This document shows positions 23,764 to 29,237 of a stretch of 29,237 nucleotides of DNA, one piece after another. Position 1 is the first letter of the stretch. Each line of letters opens with the position of its first letter. Both the position numbers and the translations under genes were made by a program. The notes beneath the pieces were generated by a model. That model worked only from the letters and a program-made list of their open reading frames with translations, was not told the origin of the DNA and did no database searches. Source of the stretch: JBGSBR01 sp041730495 (GTDB lineage: Bacteria > Patescibacteriota > Microgenomatia > UBA1406 > GWC2-37-13); assembly GCA_041730495.1 (NCBI GenBank), contig JBGSBR010000015.1:1-29237 (forward strand). Direction: 5' to 3'.

Positions 23764-24708
23764 ATGTCAGAAACACAATATAAAAAACCACAATTACTTT
23801 CGTATGAACCACAAAGTAAACCGTTTGGTGGTGGAGCAGAATCTGATGTATATGAAACAGTGCCAGCATTATCACAAGATGCTTCATTTCAAGACAAGTT
23901 TCGTCATTATCTCGAAACAAAAGGATTGTTAAAACCTGAAGAGAAACCAGATTTTTTGGTAAAAGTCGCGAAACACTCAGGTTTTTTTGATCCTTTTCTG
24001 AAAGGTGATATCTCTCCTGAAATATCCTCCCAGTATGAAGAAATGTATGATCAAGATACTGCCACTATGCAAAGAATATTTGGTGACGCTTATGTACCTG
24101 CAACATATTTAAGTTGGCATCATTTTAAAGATGGAAAAGCACGCATAATACAAAAACAGATTAAAGGAGATAGTTTAGCGAACTTGGAAACAAATCGTAG
24201 TTATGAGGAGCGTCTGCAAAAAGATCCAGAGTTTCGATCACAAATAGAAAAATTGGTTACTAATGCATTTGAAACATTTGCTGAAACGGGCTTTTTCCCT
24301 GATTTATCTTTTGCAAATCTTATACAAGAAGAAGGAACTGGTAAAATTTATTTCATAGATACATTTGCTCCAAGTCTCTATCGTGAAGTTTTCCATAAAG
24401 GTAACCCTATACAAAAGTATACTCTTGCGAGCCATATTCAAGGATTTTATGAACGAGGTTTAATTGGAAATTTTCTTCCACATATCGATACATATAAAGC
24501 ACCTGAGATGTTACTGCCGAACTTGTTTAGAAGTGCTGGTAAATCGCAAGATTTTGCCTGGAATCTATCAACACGCGTCAATGATAAGCTAGCTGAGTAT
24601 GAGCATTATTATAAAACTCATACGCATTTGAAAGATTCGTCACAAAAGGCAAGTGAGATGATGAATGATCCGAAAGCTGTGACACAAAAATACGAGCCTT
24701 CAGTTTAA
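23764..24708 (+). CDS. Protein-kinase-fold protein, unknown target
   Basis: 314 residues, soluble, no membrane helix. Elements of the kinase/APH fold appear in order: a glycine-rich loop GGGAESDVY (22-30, G-x-G-x4-V); LVKVAK with Lys67; a helix with Glu92/Glu93 that could give the salt bridge; a hinge-like IIQKQIKGDSL; a catalytic loop FPDLSFANLI with Asp180 and Asn185 (D-x4-N); and FIDTF with Asp199 in the DFG position. The His before the catalytic Asp is absent, as in aminoglycoside-phosphotransferase-like and other atypical kinases. The last 80 residues are helical and charged. It follows the MarR gene by 11 nt. Its stop shares a TTAA with the stop of fpg. Substrate unknown; a small-molecule or protein kinase are both possible. 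Confidence 0.6.
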   Translation: MSETQYKKPQLLSYEPQSKPFGGGAESDVYETVPALSQDASFQDKFRHYLETKGLLKPEEKPDFLVKVAKHSGFFDPFLKGDISPEISSQYEEMYDQDTATMQRIFGDAYVPATYLSWHHFKDGKARIIQKQIKGDSLANLETNRSYEERLQKDPEFRSQIEKLVTNAFETFAETGFFPDLSFANLIQEEGTGKIYFIDTFAPSLYREVFHKGNPIQKYTLASHIQGFYERGLIGNFLPHIDTYKAPEMLLPNLFRSAGKSQDFAWNLSTRVNDKLAEYEHYYKTHTHLKDSSQKASEMMNDPKAVTQKYEPSV

Positions 24709-25547
24709 AGCAGTTGACACTTCGGGCAATAAAATGTTCCCCGTCCACCGATAGTAATTCGTTTTATTTCCTCGCCGCAACGATGACATGGCTGGCCATG
24801 ACGATGGTAGACCTTGAAATGTTTTTGATACTCCCCTAGCGAGCCGTCAGGCATGATGTAGTTTTCGTCACGAGCAGAGGATCCGCCATACTTGATACCT
24901 TCAGCTATTACTTCTTTGATTGCTTCGTATAGCTGTTTTTGTTCAGCTTCATTCAGTGCTCCAGCGAGTCGACTTGGGTGGATTTGTGCTACCCAGAGTG
25001 CATCGTTGTCATAGATATTACCGACACCCGCTAGTTTATCTTGATCGAGGAGAAAGGTTTTGATCGGTTTACGAGAGTTTTTGAGGACCTTTTGAAAGTA
25101 CTCAAGAGTAAACTCTTCACCAGCAACATCGGCAGATTTCGGACCTTCTGGCGCGTCACCGATCTTGACCCAGCCAAACTTACGCATGTCGTTGTAAAAC
25201 AGGGCAGAGTTATCAGTAAATTTTATGATTACTCGAGTGATCGAAGCTGGCAAGCGATTTGTCTGAAGTCGAGGAATTGGATTTTTGATTACTGGATTGT
25301 TCATATCTTCAACCCAGATTATCTGCCCGCTCATCTTAAGGTGAATGTTAATGAAAAGATTATCTGATAAAGCAATCGATAGATACTTCCCTTTGCGCAG
25401 GATGTCAGTTACTTTTTTACCGATGATAGTTTGTGGATCACCGAAAAACTGTTTAGGTTCGAGGATTTCGACAGATTTGATAGTCCGACCAATTATTTCA
25501 GTTTTGAGTTTACGTCGGATGGTTTCGACTTCAGGAAGTTCGGGCAT
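24705..25547 (-). CDS. mutM: Formamidopyrimidine-DNA glycosylase (Fpg/MutM)
   Basis: 280 residues, full length for the family. It begins MPELPEVETIRR, with Pro2 as nucleophile after Met removal and Glu3; Lys54 in LRKGKYLSI is the DNA-contacting lysine; HLKMSGQI and GVGNIYDNDALW are conserved DNA-binding elements; the C-terminal zinc finger is CHRCGEEIKR...FYCPKCQ with four cysteines. Function: excises oxidised purines such as 8-oxoguanine and nicks the abasic site (base-excision repair). The TAA stop sits in the same TTAA as the stop of the kinase-like gene. A heptad repeat fills the gap to the GNAT gene upstream. It is probably a housekeeping neighbour and not part of the glycosylation island. 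Confidence 0.97.
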   Translation of the reverse strand: MPELPEVETIRRKLKTEIIGRTIKSVEILEPKQFFGDPQTIIGKKVTDILRKGKYLSIALSDNLFINIHLKMSGQIIWVEDMNNPVIKNPIPRLQTNRLPASITRVIIKFTDNSALFYNDMRKFGWVKIGDAPEGPKSADVAGEEFTLEYFQKVLKNSRKPIKTFLLDQDKLAGVGNIYDNDALWVAQIHPSRLAGALNEAEQKQLYEAIKEVIAEGIKYGGSSARDENYIMPDGSLGEYQKHFKVYHRHGQPCHRCGEEIKRITIGGRGTFYCPKCQLL

Positions 25548-25555
25548 AAATTTAA

Positions 25556-25590
25556 GTTACGAGTTAATAGTTAAAAGTTAAGAGTTTATT
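25556..25590. repeat. Degenerate heptanucleotide repeat, intergenic
   Basis: Five consecutive 7-nt units: GTTACGA, GTTAATA, GTTAAAA, GTTAAGA, GTTTATT. The consensus is GTTANNA. The array fills the gap between fpg and the GNAT gene and runs over the GNAT stop codon. A similar array lies inside the GT4 gene at 26581-26615. Confidence 0.7.
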
Positions 25591-26071
25591 TCAATACCTT
25601 GATGAGATCAATATTACGAGGTTTGTATCCGTGAGTGTCGTAGAATTTTTGTGCATTAGGATTTTCAGCAAACACTTCAATATTGATGATGTTACAGTTT
25701 TGTTCTTTGAAATATGTTTCAATTTTTTGCATTAATTGACTCCCAATATGTTGACCACGATAGTTTTGCTCGATAAATAGCTCTGTTACTCTTCCACGTT
25801 TGGTATCGATTGATTCAACGTCGCTTTCAAGATAACTGATTGATCCAGCGATAACTCCAACAACTTTCCCTTCAGTTTCCGCGACATAAATTTTGCCTTC
25901 TTTTTTGGTTATATCATCTGTGATTTCTTTTACAAAGTGTTCAGCATAACCATCGCCTTTACGGCAACGTTTAAGACTATCGATAGACATAAAAAAATCA
26001 CCATCTTTTTCATACAGGTTTAAGAGATCATTTCTGTCCGACGGTTCATATTCTCTTATCACTATATTCAT
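25586..26071 (-). CDS. GNAT family N-acetyltransferase
   Basis: 161 residues, typical single-domain GNAT. IVIREYEPSDRNDLLNLYE opens the fold; KIYVAETEGKVVGVIAGSI is the beta2-beta3 hairpin; RVTELFIEQNYRGQHIGSQL is motif A with R-G-Q-H-I-G as the acetyl-CoA pyrophosphate loop; EVFAENPNAQKFYDTHGYK is the motif B region. Transfers acetyl from acetyl-CoA to an amine; the substrate cannot be predicted. The start overlaps the GT4 stop in ATGA (26068-26071), so the two are translationally coupled. That could mean the acetylated substrate is an amino-sugar, but this is context only. The end of the gene lies in a heptad repeat. Confidence 0.9.
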   Translation of the reverse strand: MNIVIREYEPSDRNDLLNLYEKDGDFFMSIDSLKRCRKGDGYAEHFVKEITDDITKKEGKIYVAETEGKVVGVIAGSISYLESDVESIDTKRGRVTELFIEQNYRGQHIGSQLMQKIETYFKEQNCNIINIEVFAENPNAQKFYDTHGYKPRNIDLIKVLK

Positions 26072-27186
26072 TTAGATTTTTCTTTCACTAATTGCAGTAA
26101 CTGTTTTTTGAAGTTTTCGAAGCTGTATTGTTCTGCAGATGTGCGTGCATGTTTAGACATGGCTGTGTACTCTTTTTCAGATAATGACTCAAGTATTTTG
26201 ATTTTCTCAATTAAAGCAGTAGGTGAAAGATCATGATAGAGATATCCATTTTTACCTTCTTGGACAGTCTCAATCAGTCCGCCAGAAGCGTAGGCGATAA
26301 CGGGTATACCATGACCCATAGCTTCGATCGGTGCGATGCCAAACTCTTCATCAACTGCTGCAAATAGATATGCTTTGGCTCCACGATAAATATCAGCAAA
26401 CTGTTCATCAGTAACATTCTCTAAGAACTCAACTGTAGGTCCAGCAAGACTCTTAAGATAATCGGCATCTCTCCCCTTTCCAATTATTTTTAGTTTAAAT
26501 TTCTGTTTATTGGCAGCTTCGATCAAGACATCGATGTGTTTGGCACGAGCGAGGCGGGAAGTTGTGATGTAATAACCATCGTTGGAAGTGGGAAGTTGTA
26601 AGTTAGAAGTAGCTGGGATACTGACGGGTGGGTAGATGACATCTGCATCACGACGATACAGTTTTACAACTCTTCTTTTGGTTTCTTCAGAGTTGGCGAC
26701 GAAGTAATCTACACGTTGTGATGATAGATAATCCCAGATGCGCAGATCGTGATTGATGATATTGCCATAAATTTTGATGATGAGGTGTTTTTGCCATTCG
26801 ATGGCTGTTTCATAGTTGTATAGATATCGTGGTGGGTGATGTAAATAACAGATATGTAAAGTTTCTGGACGTGTGATAATACCTTTACACATATATGATC
26901 CAGCAGATGAGATGACGAGATCATAGCTACGAAAATCAAAGGGTTCCCACAACAGAGGTGTGATAAATCGAAGCGGCGAGTAGAGTTTCTTCAGAAAAGG
27001 TACTTTGTCTGCCCATGATGTGATGATATTCCAGTCTTTGAACTGTTCAGCGTGGATCCCGAGTGTTTCAGGATTGTAAAATGACGTGTAGACGTCGGCT
27101 TCTGGGAAGATATCTTTGAGTGCCACGAGTACTCGTTCGGCTCCGCCGAACTCTTGGAGTTGATCGTGGACAATTGCGATTTTCAT
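26068..27186 (-). CDS. GT4 family glycosyltransferase, mannosyltransferase-like
   Basis: 372 residues, GT-B fold, cytoplasmic. The N-terminus MKIAIVHDQLQEFGGAERV has the G-G-A-E-R motif; ICYLHHPPRYLYN and DYFVANSEETKRRV are conserved in the WbaZ/mannosyltransferase branch; ITTSRLARAKHIDVLIEA and IIGKGRD start the second Rossmann domain; DEEFGIAPIEAMGHGIPVIA contains the E-x7-E motif of GT4 retaining enzymes. It would add a sugar (often mannose) to a lipid-linked acceptor. Starts at ATG 27186, with TATAAT 7 nt upstream; a longer frame to 27219 was rejected. The interdomain linker is widened by a heptad repeat. Coupled by ATGA overlap to the acetyltransferase. Confidence 0.9.
   Translation of the reverse strand: MKIAIVHDQLQEFGGAERVLVALKDIFPEADVYTSFYNPETLGIHAEQFKDWNIITSWADKVPFLKKLYSPLRFITPLLWEPFDFRSYDLVISSAGSYMCKGIITRPETLHICYLHHPPRYLYNYETAIEWQKHLIIKIYGNIINHDLRIWDYLSSQRVDYFVANSEETKRRVVKLYRRDADVIYPPVSIPATSNLQLPTSNDGYYITTSRLARAKHIDVLIEAANKQKFKLKIIGKGRDADYLKSLAGPTVEFLENVTDEQFADIYRGAKAYLFAAVDEEFGIAPIEAMGHGIPVIAYASGGLIETVQEGKNGYLYHDLSPTALIEKIKILESLSEKEYTAMSKHARTSAEQYSFENFKKQLLQLVKEKSK
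26581..26615. repeat. Degenerate heptanucleotide repeat inside GT4 gene
   Basis: Five 7-nt units: GTTGGAA, GTGGGAA, GTTGTAA, GTTAGAA, GTAGCTG. It falls in codons 191-202 of the GT4 gene on the other strand and encodes the low-complexity linker TSNLQLPTSN between the two Rossmann domains. Same period and start (GT) as the array at 25556-25590. Confidence 0.6.
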
Positions 27187-27193
27187 TAGTGAT

Positions 27194-27199
27194 ATTATA
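27194..27199 (-). promoter_or_regulatory. -10 box for leaderless start at 27186
   Basis: On the minus strand a perfect TATAAT ends 7 nt before ATG 27186, and no Shine-Dalgarno is present. In the 87-bp divergent gap with uppP there is also a 6-bp inverted repeat, AGCTTA (27209-27214) and TAAGCT (27225-27230), which might be an operator; weak. Confidence 0.55.
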
Positions 27200-27258
27200 G
27201 CAGTTTCTAGCTTAACCAATAGTATAAGCTGCTACTTCCGTCTCTATTGCTTCGCTGG

Positions 27259-27264
27259 TATACT
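27259..27264 (+). promoter_or_regulatory. Extended -10 box of uppP
   Basis: TGGTATACT contains TATACT (five of six) with the upstream TG of an extended -10, ending 9 nt before ATG 27274. The predicted leader is about 3 nt, so uppP would be translated from a nearly leaderless mRNA. Confidence 0.45.
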
Positions 27265-27273
27265 TGACTGAAT

Positions 27274-28062
27274 ATGGACATATTACATGCAGTAATACTT
27301 GGTATTGTCGAAGGACTGACTGAGTTTCTACCAATCTCCTCTACCTTTCATCTGATTTTCAGTAGCCGGCTCCTCGGACTTGAGCAAACTGAGTTTCTCA
27401 AAATGTTTGAAGTTGTGATCCAATCGGGAGCCATACTTGCTGTAGTACTGATTTATGGCCAAGAGCTGCTGAAGAATAAAACGCGATTGATTCAGCTGGG
27501 ATTCTCTTTTGTTCCTACTGCGGTTGTAGGGTTACTGATGTATAAAGTCATCAAAGAAGATTTTTTTGAGAATATCAATCTGATGGTGGGAGTATTTATC
27601 GCGATGGCGTTTGTTTTTTTCATCGTAGAGTTTTTGGTACGTGCGAAAAAGCTTGTTTTAGAGACAGAGATTCAAGATATGAGTTTGATCCAAGCTTTTG
27701 TGATTGGGTTGATCCAAGCGGCAGCAGTGGTGCCTGGTGTATCACGGGCGGGATCTGTGATCATCGGCATGATGCTGATGGGTTTCACACGCAGTGAAGC
27801 AGCTAAGTATTCGTTCCTCCTTGCGATACCGACAATCCTTGCTGCATCAGCACTCGATATCGTGCAGTCGAGTGATGTACTATTCTCCTCTAGTGAAAAC
27901 ATGATGTTACTCCTGGTTGGGTTTACAGTTGCTTTTGGTAGTGCTTATATCTGTATTAAATGGTTTATCCGGTATGTGCAGAAGCACACGTTGACGTTTT
28001 TCGGGTTCTATCGTATTGTACTTGGTATAATAATCTTGCTTTTGCTACGCGGAGCGCTATAA
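27274..28062 (+). CDS. uppP: Undecaprenyl-diphosphate phosphatase (UppP/BacA)
   Basis: 262 residues, seven or eight helices. GIVEGLTEFLPISSTFHLIF contains Glu13, Glu17, Ser23 and His26 of the first active-site motif, and VVPGVSRAGSVIIGMML holds the second, with the conserved Arg. Function: removes one phosphate from undecaprenyl diphosphate to recycle the lipid carrier for peptidoglycan and other glycans. Two usually conserved positions differ: Phe25 in place of the Gly of SSTGH, and Ala in place of Ser in VSRSG. This is the lipid-carrier recycling step expected beside a glycan-export locus. tRNA genes follow with their own promoter overlapping its 3' end. Confidence 0.95.
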   Translation: MDILHAVILGIVEGLTEFLPISSTFHLIFSSRLLGLEQTEFLKMFEVVIQSGAILAVVLIYGQELLKNKTRLIQLGFSFVPTAVVGLLMYKVIKEDFFENINLMVGVFIAMAFVFFIVEFLVRAKKLVLETEIQDMSLIQAFVIGLIQAAAVVPGVSRAGSVIIGMMLMGFTRSEAAKYSFLLAIPTILAASALDIVQSSDVLFSSSENMMLLLVGFTVAFGSAYICIKWFIRYVQKHTLTFFGFYRIVLGIIILLLLRGAL

Positions 28063-28063
28063 T
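28036..28063 (+). promoter_or_regulatory. Promoter of the tRNA pair
   Basis: TTGCTT (28036-28041), a 16-nt spacer, and a perfect TATAAT (28058-28063) straddling the uppP stop. The first tRNA base is 21 nt after the -10, giving a leader of about 14-15 nt. It shows the organism's -10 consensus is TATAAT. Confidence 0.6.
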
Positions 28064-28084
28064 CGATGTTACTTGTGCAGTTAT

Positions 28085-28157
28085 GCCCTTGTAGCTTAAT
28101 GGATAAAGCAGTGGCTTCCGGAGCCGAAGAGTGGGGGTTCGACTCCCTTCAAGGGCA
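28085..28157 (+). tRNA. tRNA-Arg (anticodon CCG)
   Basis: Cloverleaf fits by hand: acceptor GCCCTTG pairs perfectly with CAAGGGC; D-stem GCTT/AAGC; anticodon loop TTCCGGA gives CCG, reading the Arg codon CGG; T-loop TTCGACT. The anticodon stem GTGGC/GCCGA has one wobble pair and a G-A mismatch at its outer end. Discriminator A; the 3' CCA is not encoded. The upstream promoter at 28036-28063 probably drives it with the following tRNA-Ala. Confidence 0.92.
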
Positions 28158-28175
28158 CATGTCGAAGTAATGTAT

Positions 28176-28248
28176 GGGCCCGTAGCTCATCTGGTAGAGC
28201 GTTGCATTCGCATTGCAAAGGTGGTCGGTTCGAGTCCGATCGGGTCCA
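28176..28248 (+). tRNA. tRNA-Ala (anticodon CGC)
   Basis: Acceptor GGGCCCG pairs with CGGGTCC, including the G3-U70 wobble that is the alanine identity element. D-stem GCTC/GAGC, anticodon stem TTGCA/TGCAA with loop TTCGCAT giving CGC (codon GCG), T-arm GTCGG/CCGAT around TTCGAGT. Discriminator A; no encoded CCA. It lies 18 nt after tRNA-Arg. Confidence 0.95.
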
Positions 28249-28250
28249 CA

Positions 28251-28799
28251 TCAAGCAGCCATACGTTTCTGTGTATTGTATCTGAGGAACTCTTCATATA
28301 TCGGCATCTGGGCAAATCGAGCACCATGATTTGCGCTTCCAAAATATAATATACCTAAAAGCTCTTGTTGATCGGTACTAGTTCTAATAAGCGGACTACC
28401 ACTGACACCTGGACCAAACTCATGCTGATCAGCATATGGTATGAAATCAAGTGAGTGTCTTGTAACTCTTGAACCATCACTATATAGATCTATATATTCA
28501 CCGATACGACAGATCTCCCCGTGTATTGTATGTAATTCTAATCCATCACCATGATAGCACTGTACCATGGCTGGTTCCCCAACATAAGGATGAAGTCCAA
28601 TCGGTAAACCTATATATCCTGCTGGCATCACAGCTGGTGTAAAAGCGAGATCATAATCTCCGCAACGAGTGTATGCAATATGATGCTCATTAATATTATT
28701 ACCCCAACTTTCGCCATTTGGTAGCTCAAGTTGACGAAAGTGTTTTGCATGATCTGCAGTCCAGATATGAATATTAGGATCTTGAGTCTGAGCGGCTGC
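28251..28799 (-). CDS. Trypsin-like serine protease domain, 5' end lost
   Basis: An open frame of about 183 codons with no usable start at its 5' end. The three chymotrypsin-fold catalytic elements are in order: IWTADHAKHF (His), RCGDYDLAFTP (Asp in a D-x-A-like motif), and GPGVSGSPLI (Ser in G-x-S-G-S-P). The chain ends RYNTQKRMAA, its stop 2 nt beyond the tRNA-Ala end on the opposite strand. Upstream, the frame runs into foreign high-GC DNA and meets a TAG at 28820-28818, so the missing start, and any signal peptide, lie beyond the join. The nearest internal starts (GTG 28631, ATG 28628) would cut off the His and Asp motifs, so they are not the real start. Probably a secreted or cell-surface protease; not known to be linked to the glycosylation genes. 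Confidence 0.8.
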   Translation of the reverse strand, partial: AAAQTQDPNIHIWTADHAKHFRQLELPNGESWGNNINEHHIAYTRCGDYDLAFTPAVMPAGYIGLPIGLHPYVGEPAMVQCYHGDGLELHTIHGEICRIGEYIDLYSDGSRVTRHSLDFIPYADQHEFGPGVSGSPLIRTSTDQQELLGILYFGSANHGARFAQMPIYEEFLRYNTQKRMAA

Positions 28800-29090
28800 G
28801 GAGTGCTGTTCCCGGACCTAGCGGATCGCCCGCCAGTGGTGCTGACGAAAACGGAAGTGCGGGAACGCCCGATATTGATCGACGCGACGTGCCCGACCCG
28901 GCCACTCCCACCTCCTAAGCCAACGGACACAAACACGCTCAGCAAACCGGCTGCGGAGTTTTTCCAAAACCGGCTTTCGTGGGGCGATGCTTGCGCCGAC
29001 ATCAATGCGGCTATCGTGGCTATTGAAGCAGGGTCGCAATCTCAGCCAGAAGCGCTACGGCCAAGTTTAGAGCCCCCCAAGAACCCGTGA
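28785..29090 (+). CDS. Rz1-like outer-membrane spanin lipoprotein, partial
   Basis: An open frame through the high-GC end. Near its 5' end LSGC (Cys at 28797-28799) looks like a lipobox, followed by a Pro-rich stretch PTRPLPPPKP and then FFQNRLSWGDACADINAAI. The order lipobox, basic and Pro-rich linker, W/D/N-A-A-I tail is what I know from Rz1-type o-spanins of proteobacterial phages. The start and signal peptide are lost at the join; the frame continues upstream into the other genome only by accident. It overlaps a minus-strand ORF (29020-29190), so one of the two may be spurious. Confidence 0.35.
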   Translation, partial: SLSGCGVLFPDLADRPPVVLTKTEVRERPILIDATCPTRPLPPPKPTDTNTLSKPAAEFFQNRLSWGDACADINAAIVAIEAGSQSQPEALRPSLEPPKNP

Positions 29091-29190
29091 CGACGCACGC
29101 CGCGGCGAACCAATCGAACACCTGGCGGCGCCATAGCTTCGCGCCCCAGCCGCCGATCGGCCGGCGCAACGTCCGGTAGGGGCCGCTCAT
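29020..29190 (-). CDS. Small hypothetical protein in foreign end
   Basis: 56 residues, basic N-terminus (MSGPYRTLRRPIGG) then a hydrophobic stretch ALNLAVALLAEIATLL, so perhaps a small membrane protein. Its ATG overlaps the TGA of the preceding minus-strand frame in ATGA, typical of phage operons. No family recognised. Confidence 0.35.
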   Translation of the reverse strand: MSGPYRTLRRPIGGWGAKLWRRQVFDWFAAACVVTGSWGALNLAVALLAEIATLLQ

Positions 29191-29237
29191 TGGACACCAA
29201 AACGGATCAGCACGAGGCCGACCACCATAAAGGCGTT
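29187..29237 (-). CDS. C-terminal end of a small membrane protein, partial
   Basis: The last 16 codons of a minus-strand frame entering from the window edge, encoding NAFMVVGLVLIRFGVQ and a TGA. The sequence is hydrophobic. It overlaps the next start by 4 nt. Nothing more can be said. Confidence 0.3.
   Translation of the reverse strand, partial: NAFMVVGLVLIRFGVQ

Larger units (their letters stand above)
28785..29237. other. Foreign high-GC end, probable chimeric join, phage-like
   Basis: Composition jumps from 38% GC (28741-28790) to 63% (28801-28860) within about 15 bases and stays high to the end. The protease frame is broken at this point. Small, tightly overlapping ORFs in the segment look phage-derived. 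Likely an assembly chimera joined through short homology; the exact join lies between about 28783 and 28803. Confidence 0.75.

Noticed and set aside
27209..27230. 6-bp inverted repeat in the GT4-uppP divergent gap as operator
   Set aside because: The stem is short and such repeats occur by chance in AT-rich DNA; mentioned only as a weak possibility.
28131..28349. Plus-strand open frame of 72 codons
   Set aside because: It runs through tRNA-Arg, tRNA-Ala and the antisense of the protease end; not a gene.
28628..29005. Minus-strand frame of 125 codons across the right junction
   Set aside because: It spans the chimeric join and lies out of frame with the protease; composition differs at its two ends.
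1..29237. UGA recoding (Gly), as in some CPR lineages
   Set aside because: Clear genes end in TGA (for example 4062-5183, 5119-5940 and 20643-22109) and no coding region is interrupted by in-frame TGA.
1..29237. CRISPR array, IS element or transposase
   Set aside because: No regularly spaced direct repeats of 20-40 bp and no transposase or integrase motifs on either strand.

Overview
The window reads as about 28.7 kb of low-GC (about 38%) DNA from a Patescibacteria/CPR-type bacterium, probably in the Microgenomates group. Grounds: very compact gene packing, standard stop-codon use (TAA, TAG and TGA all end genes, so no UGA recoding), an unusually dense set of polytopic GT-C/GT39-like glycosyltransferases, and a subfamily with a G-D-Q-G-R-D first loop that I associate with Microgenomates. 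That last point is from memory, so the taxon is an inference. Both ends (about 1-73 and about 28785-29237) switch abruptly to about 63% GC and cut through genes. They look like chimeric joins to unrelated DNA, and the right end has phage-like small ORFs.

Layout. 74-11514 is a mosaic of GT-C membrane enzymes on alternating strands with one GT2 enzyme (5119-5940) and one unknown single-TM protein (7619-8215). Almost every boundary there overlaps, head to head or tail to tail. 11489-22109 is a long minus-strand run: a polyprenyl-phosphate-sugar synthase-like GT2, a second GT2, a Wzx-type flippase and five or more GT-C proteins. 22129-23277 is a PIG-V-like GT-C protein on the plus strand. 23336-24708 is a MarR regulator with a clear palindromic operator, followed by a protein-kinase-fold protein. 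24705-27186 (minus) holds MutM/Fpg, a GNAT acetyltransferase and a GT4 glycosyltransferase. 27274-28248 (plus) holds UppP, tRNA-Arg(CCG) and tRNA-Ala(CGC). A trypsin-like protease (minus) is cut by the right-hand junction.

How it fits together (inference). The GT2 at 19889 would load sugars onto polyprenyl phosphate. The 13 GT-C proteins would use such lipid-linked sugars outside the membrane. The cytoplasmic GT2/GT4 enzymes would build lipid-linked oligosaccharides that the flippase exports, and UppP would recycle the lipid carrier. The whole is a cell-surface glycosylation island.

Regulation. Many genes have a TATAAT-like -10 box ending only 5-8 nt before the ATG and no visible Shine-Dalgarno sequence, which implies leaderless mRNAs. 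At 5917-5953 two head-to-head overlapping genes each carry the other's -10 box inside their coding sequence. Two degenerate heptanucleotide repeat arrays and a 129-bp inverted-repeat element are the other non-coding structures I could see.
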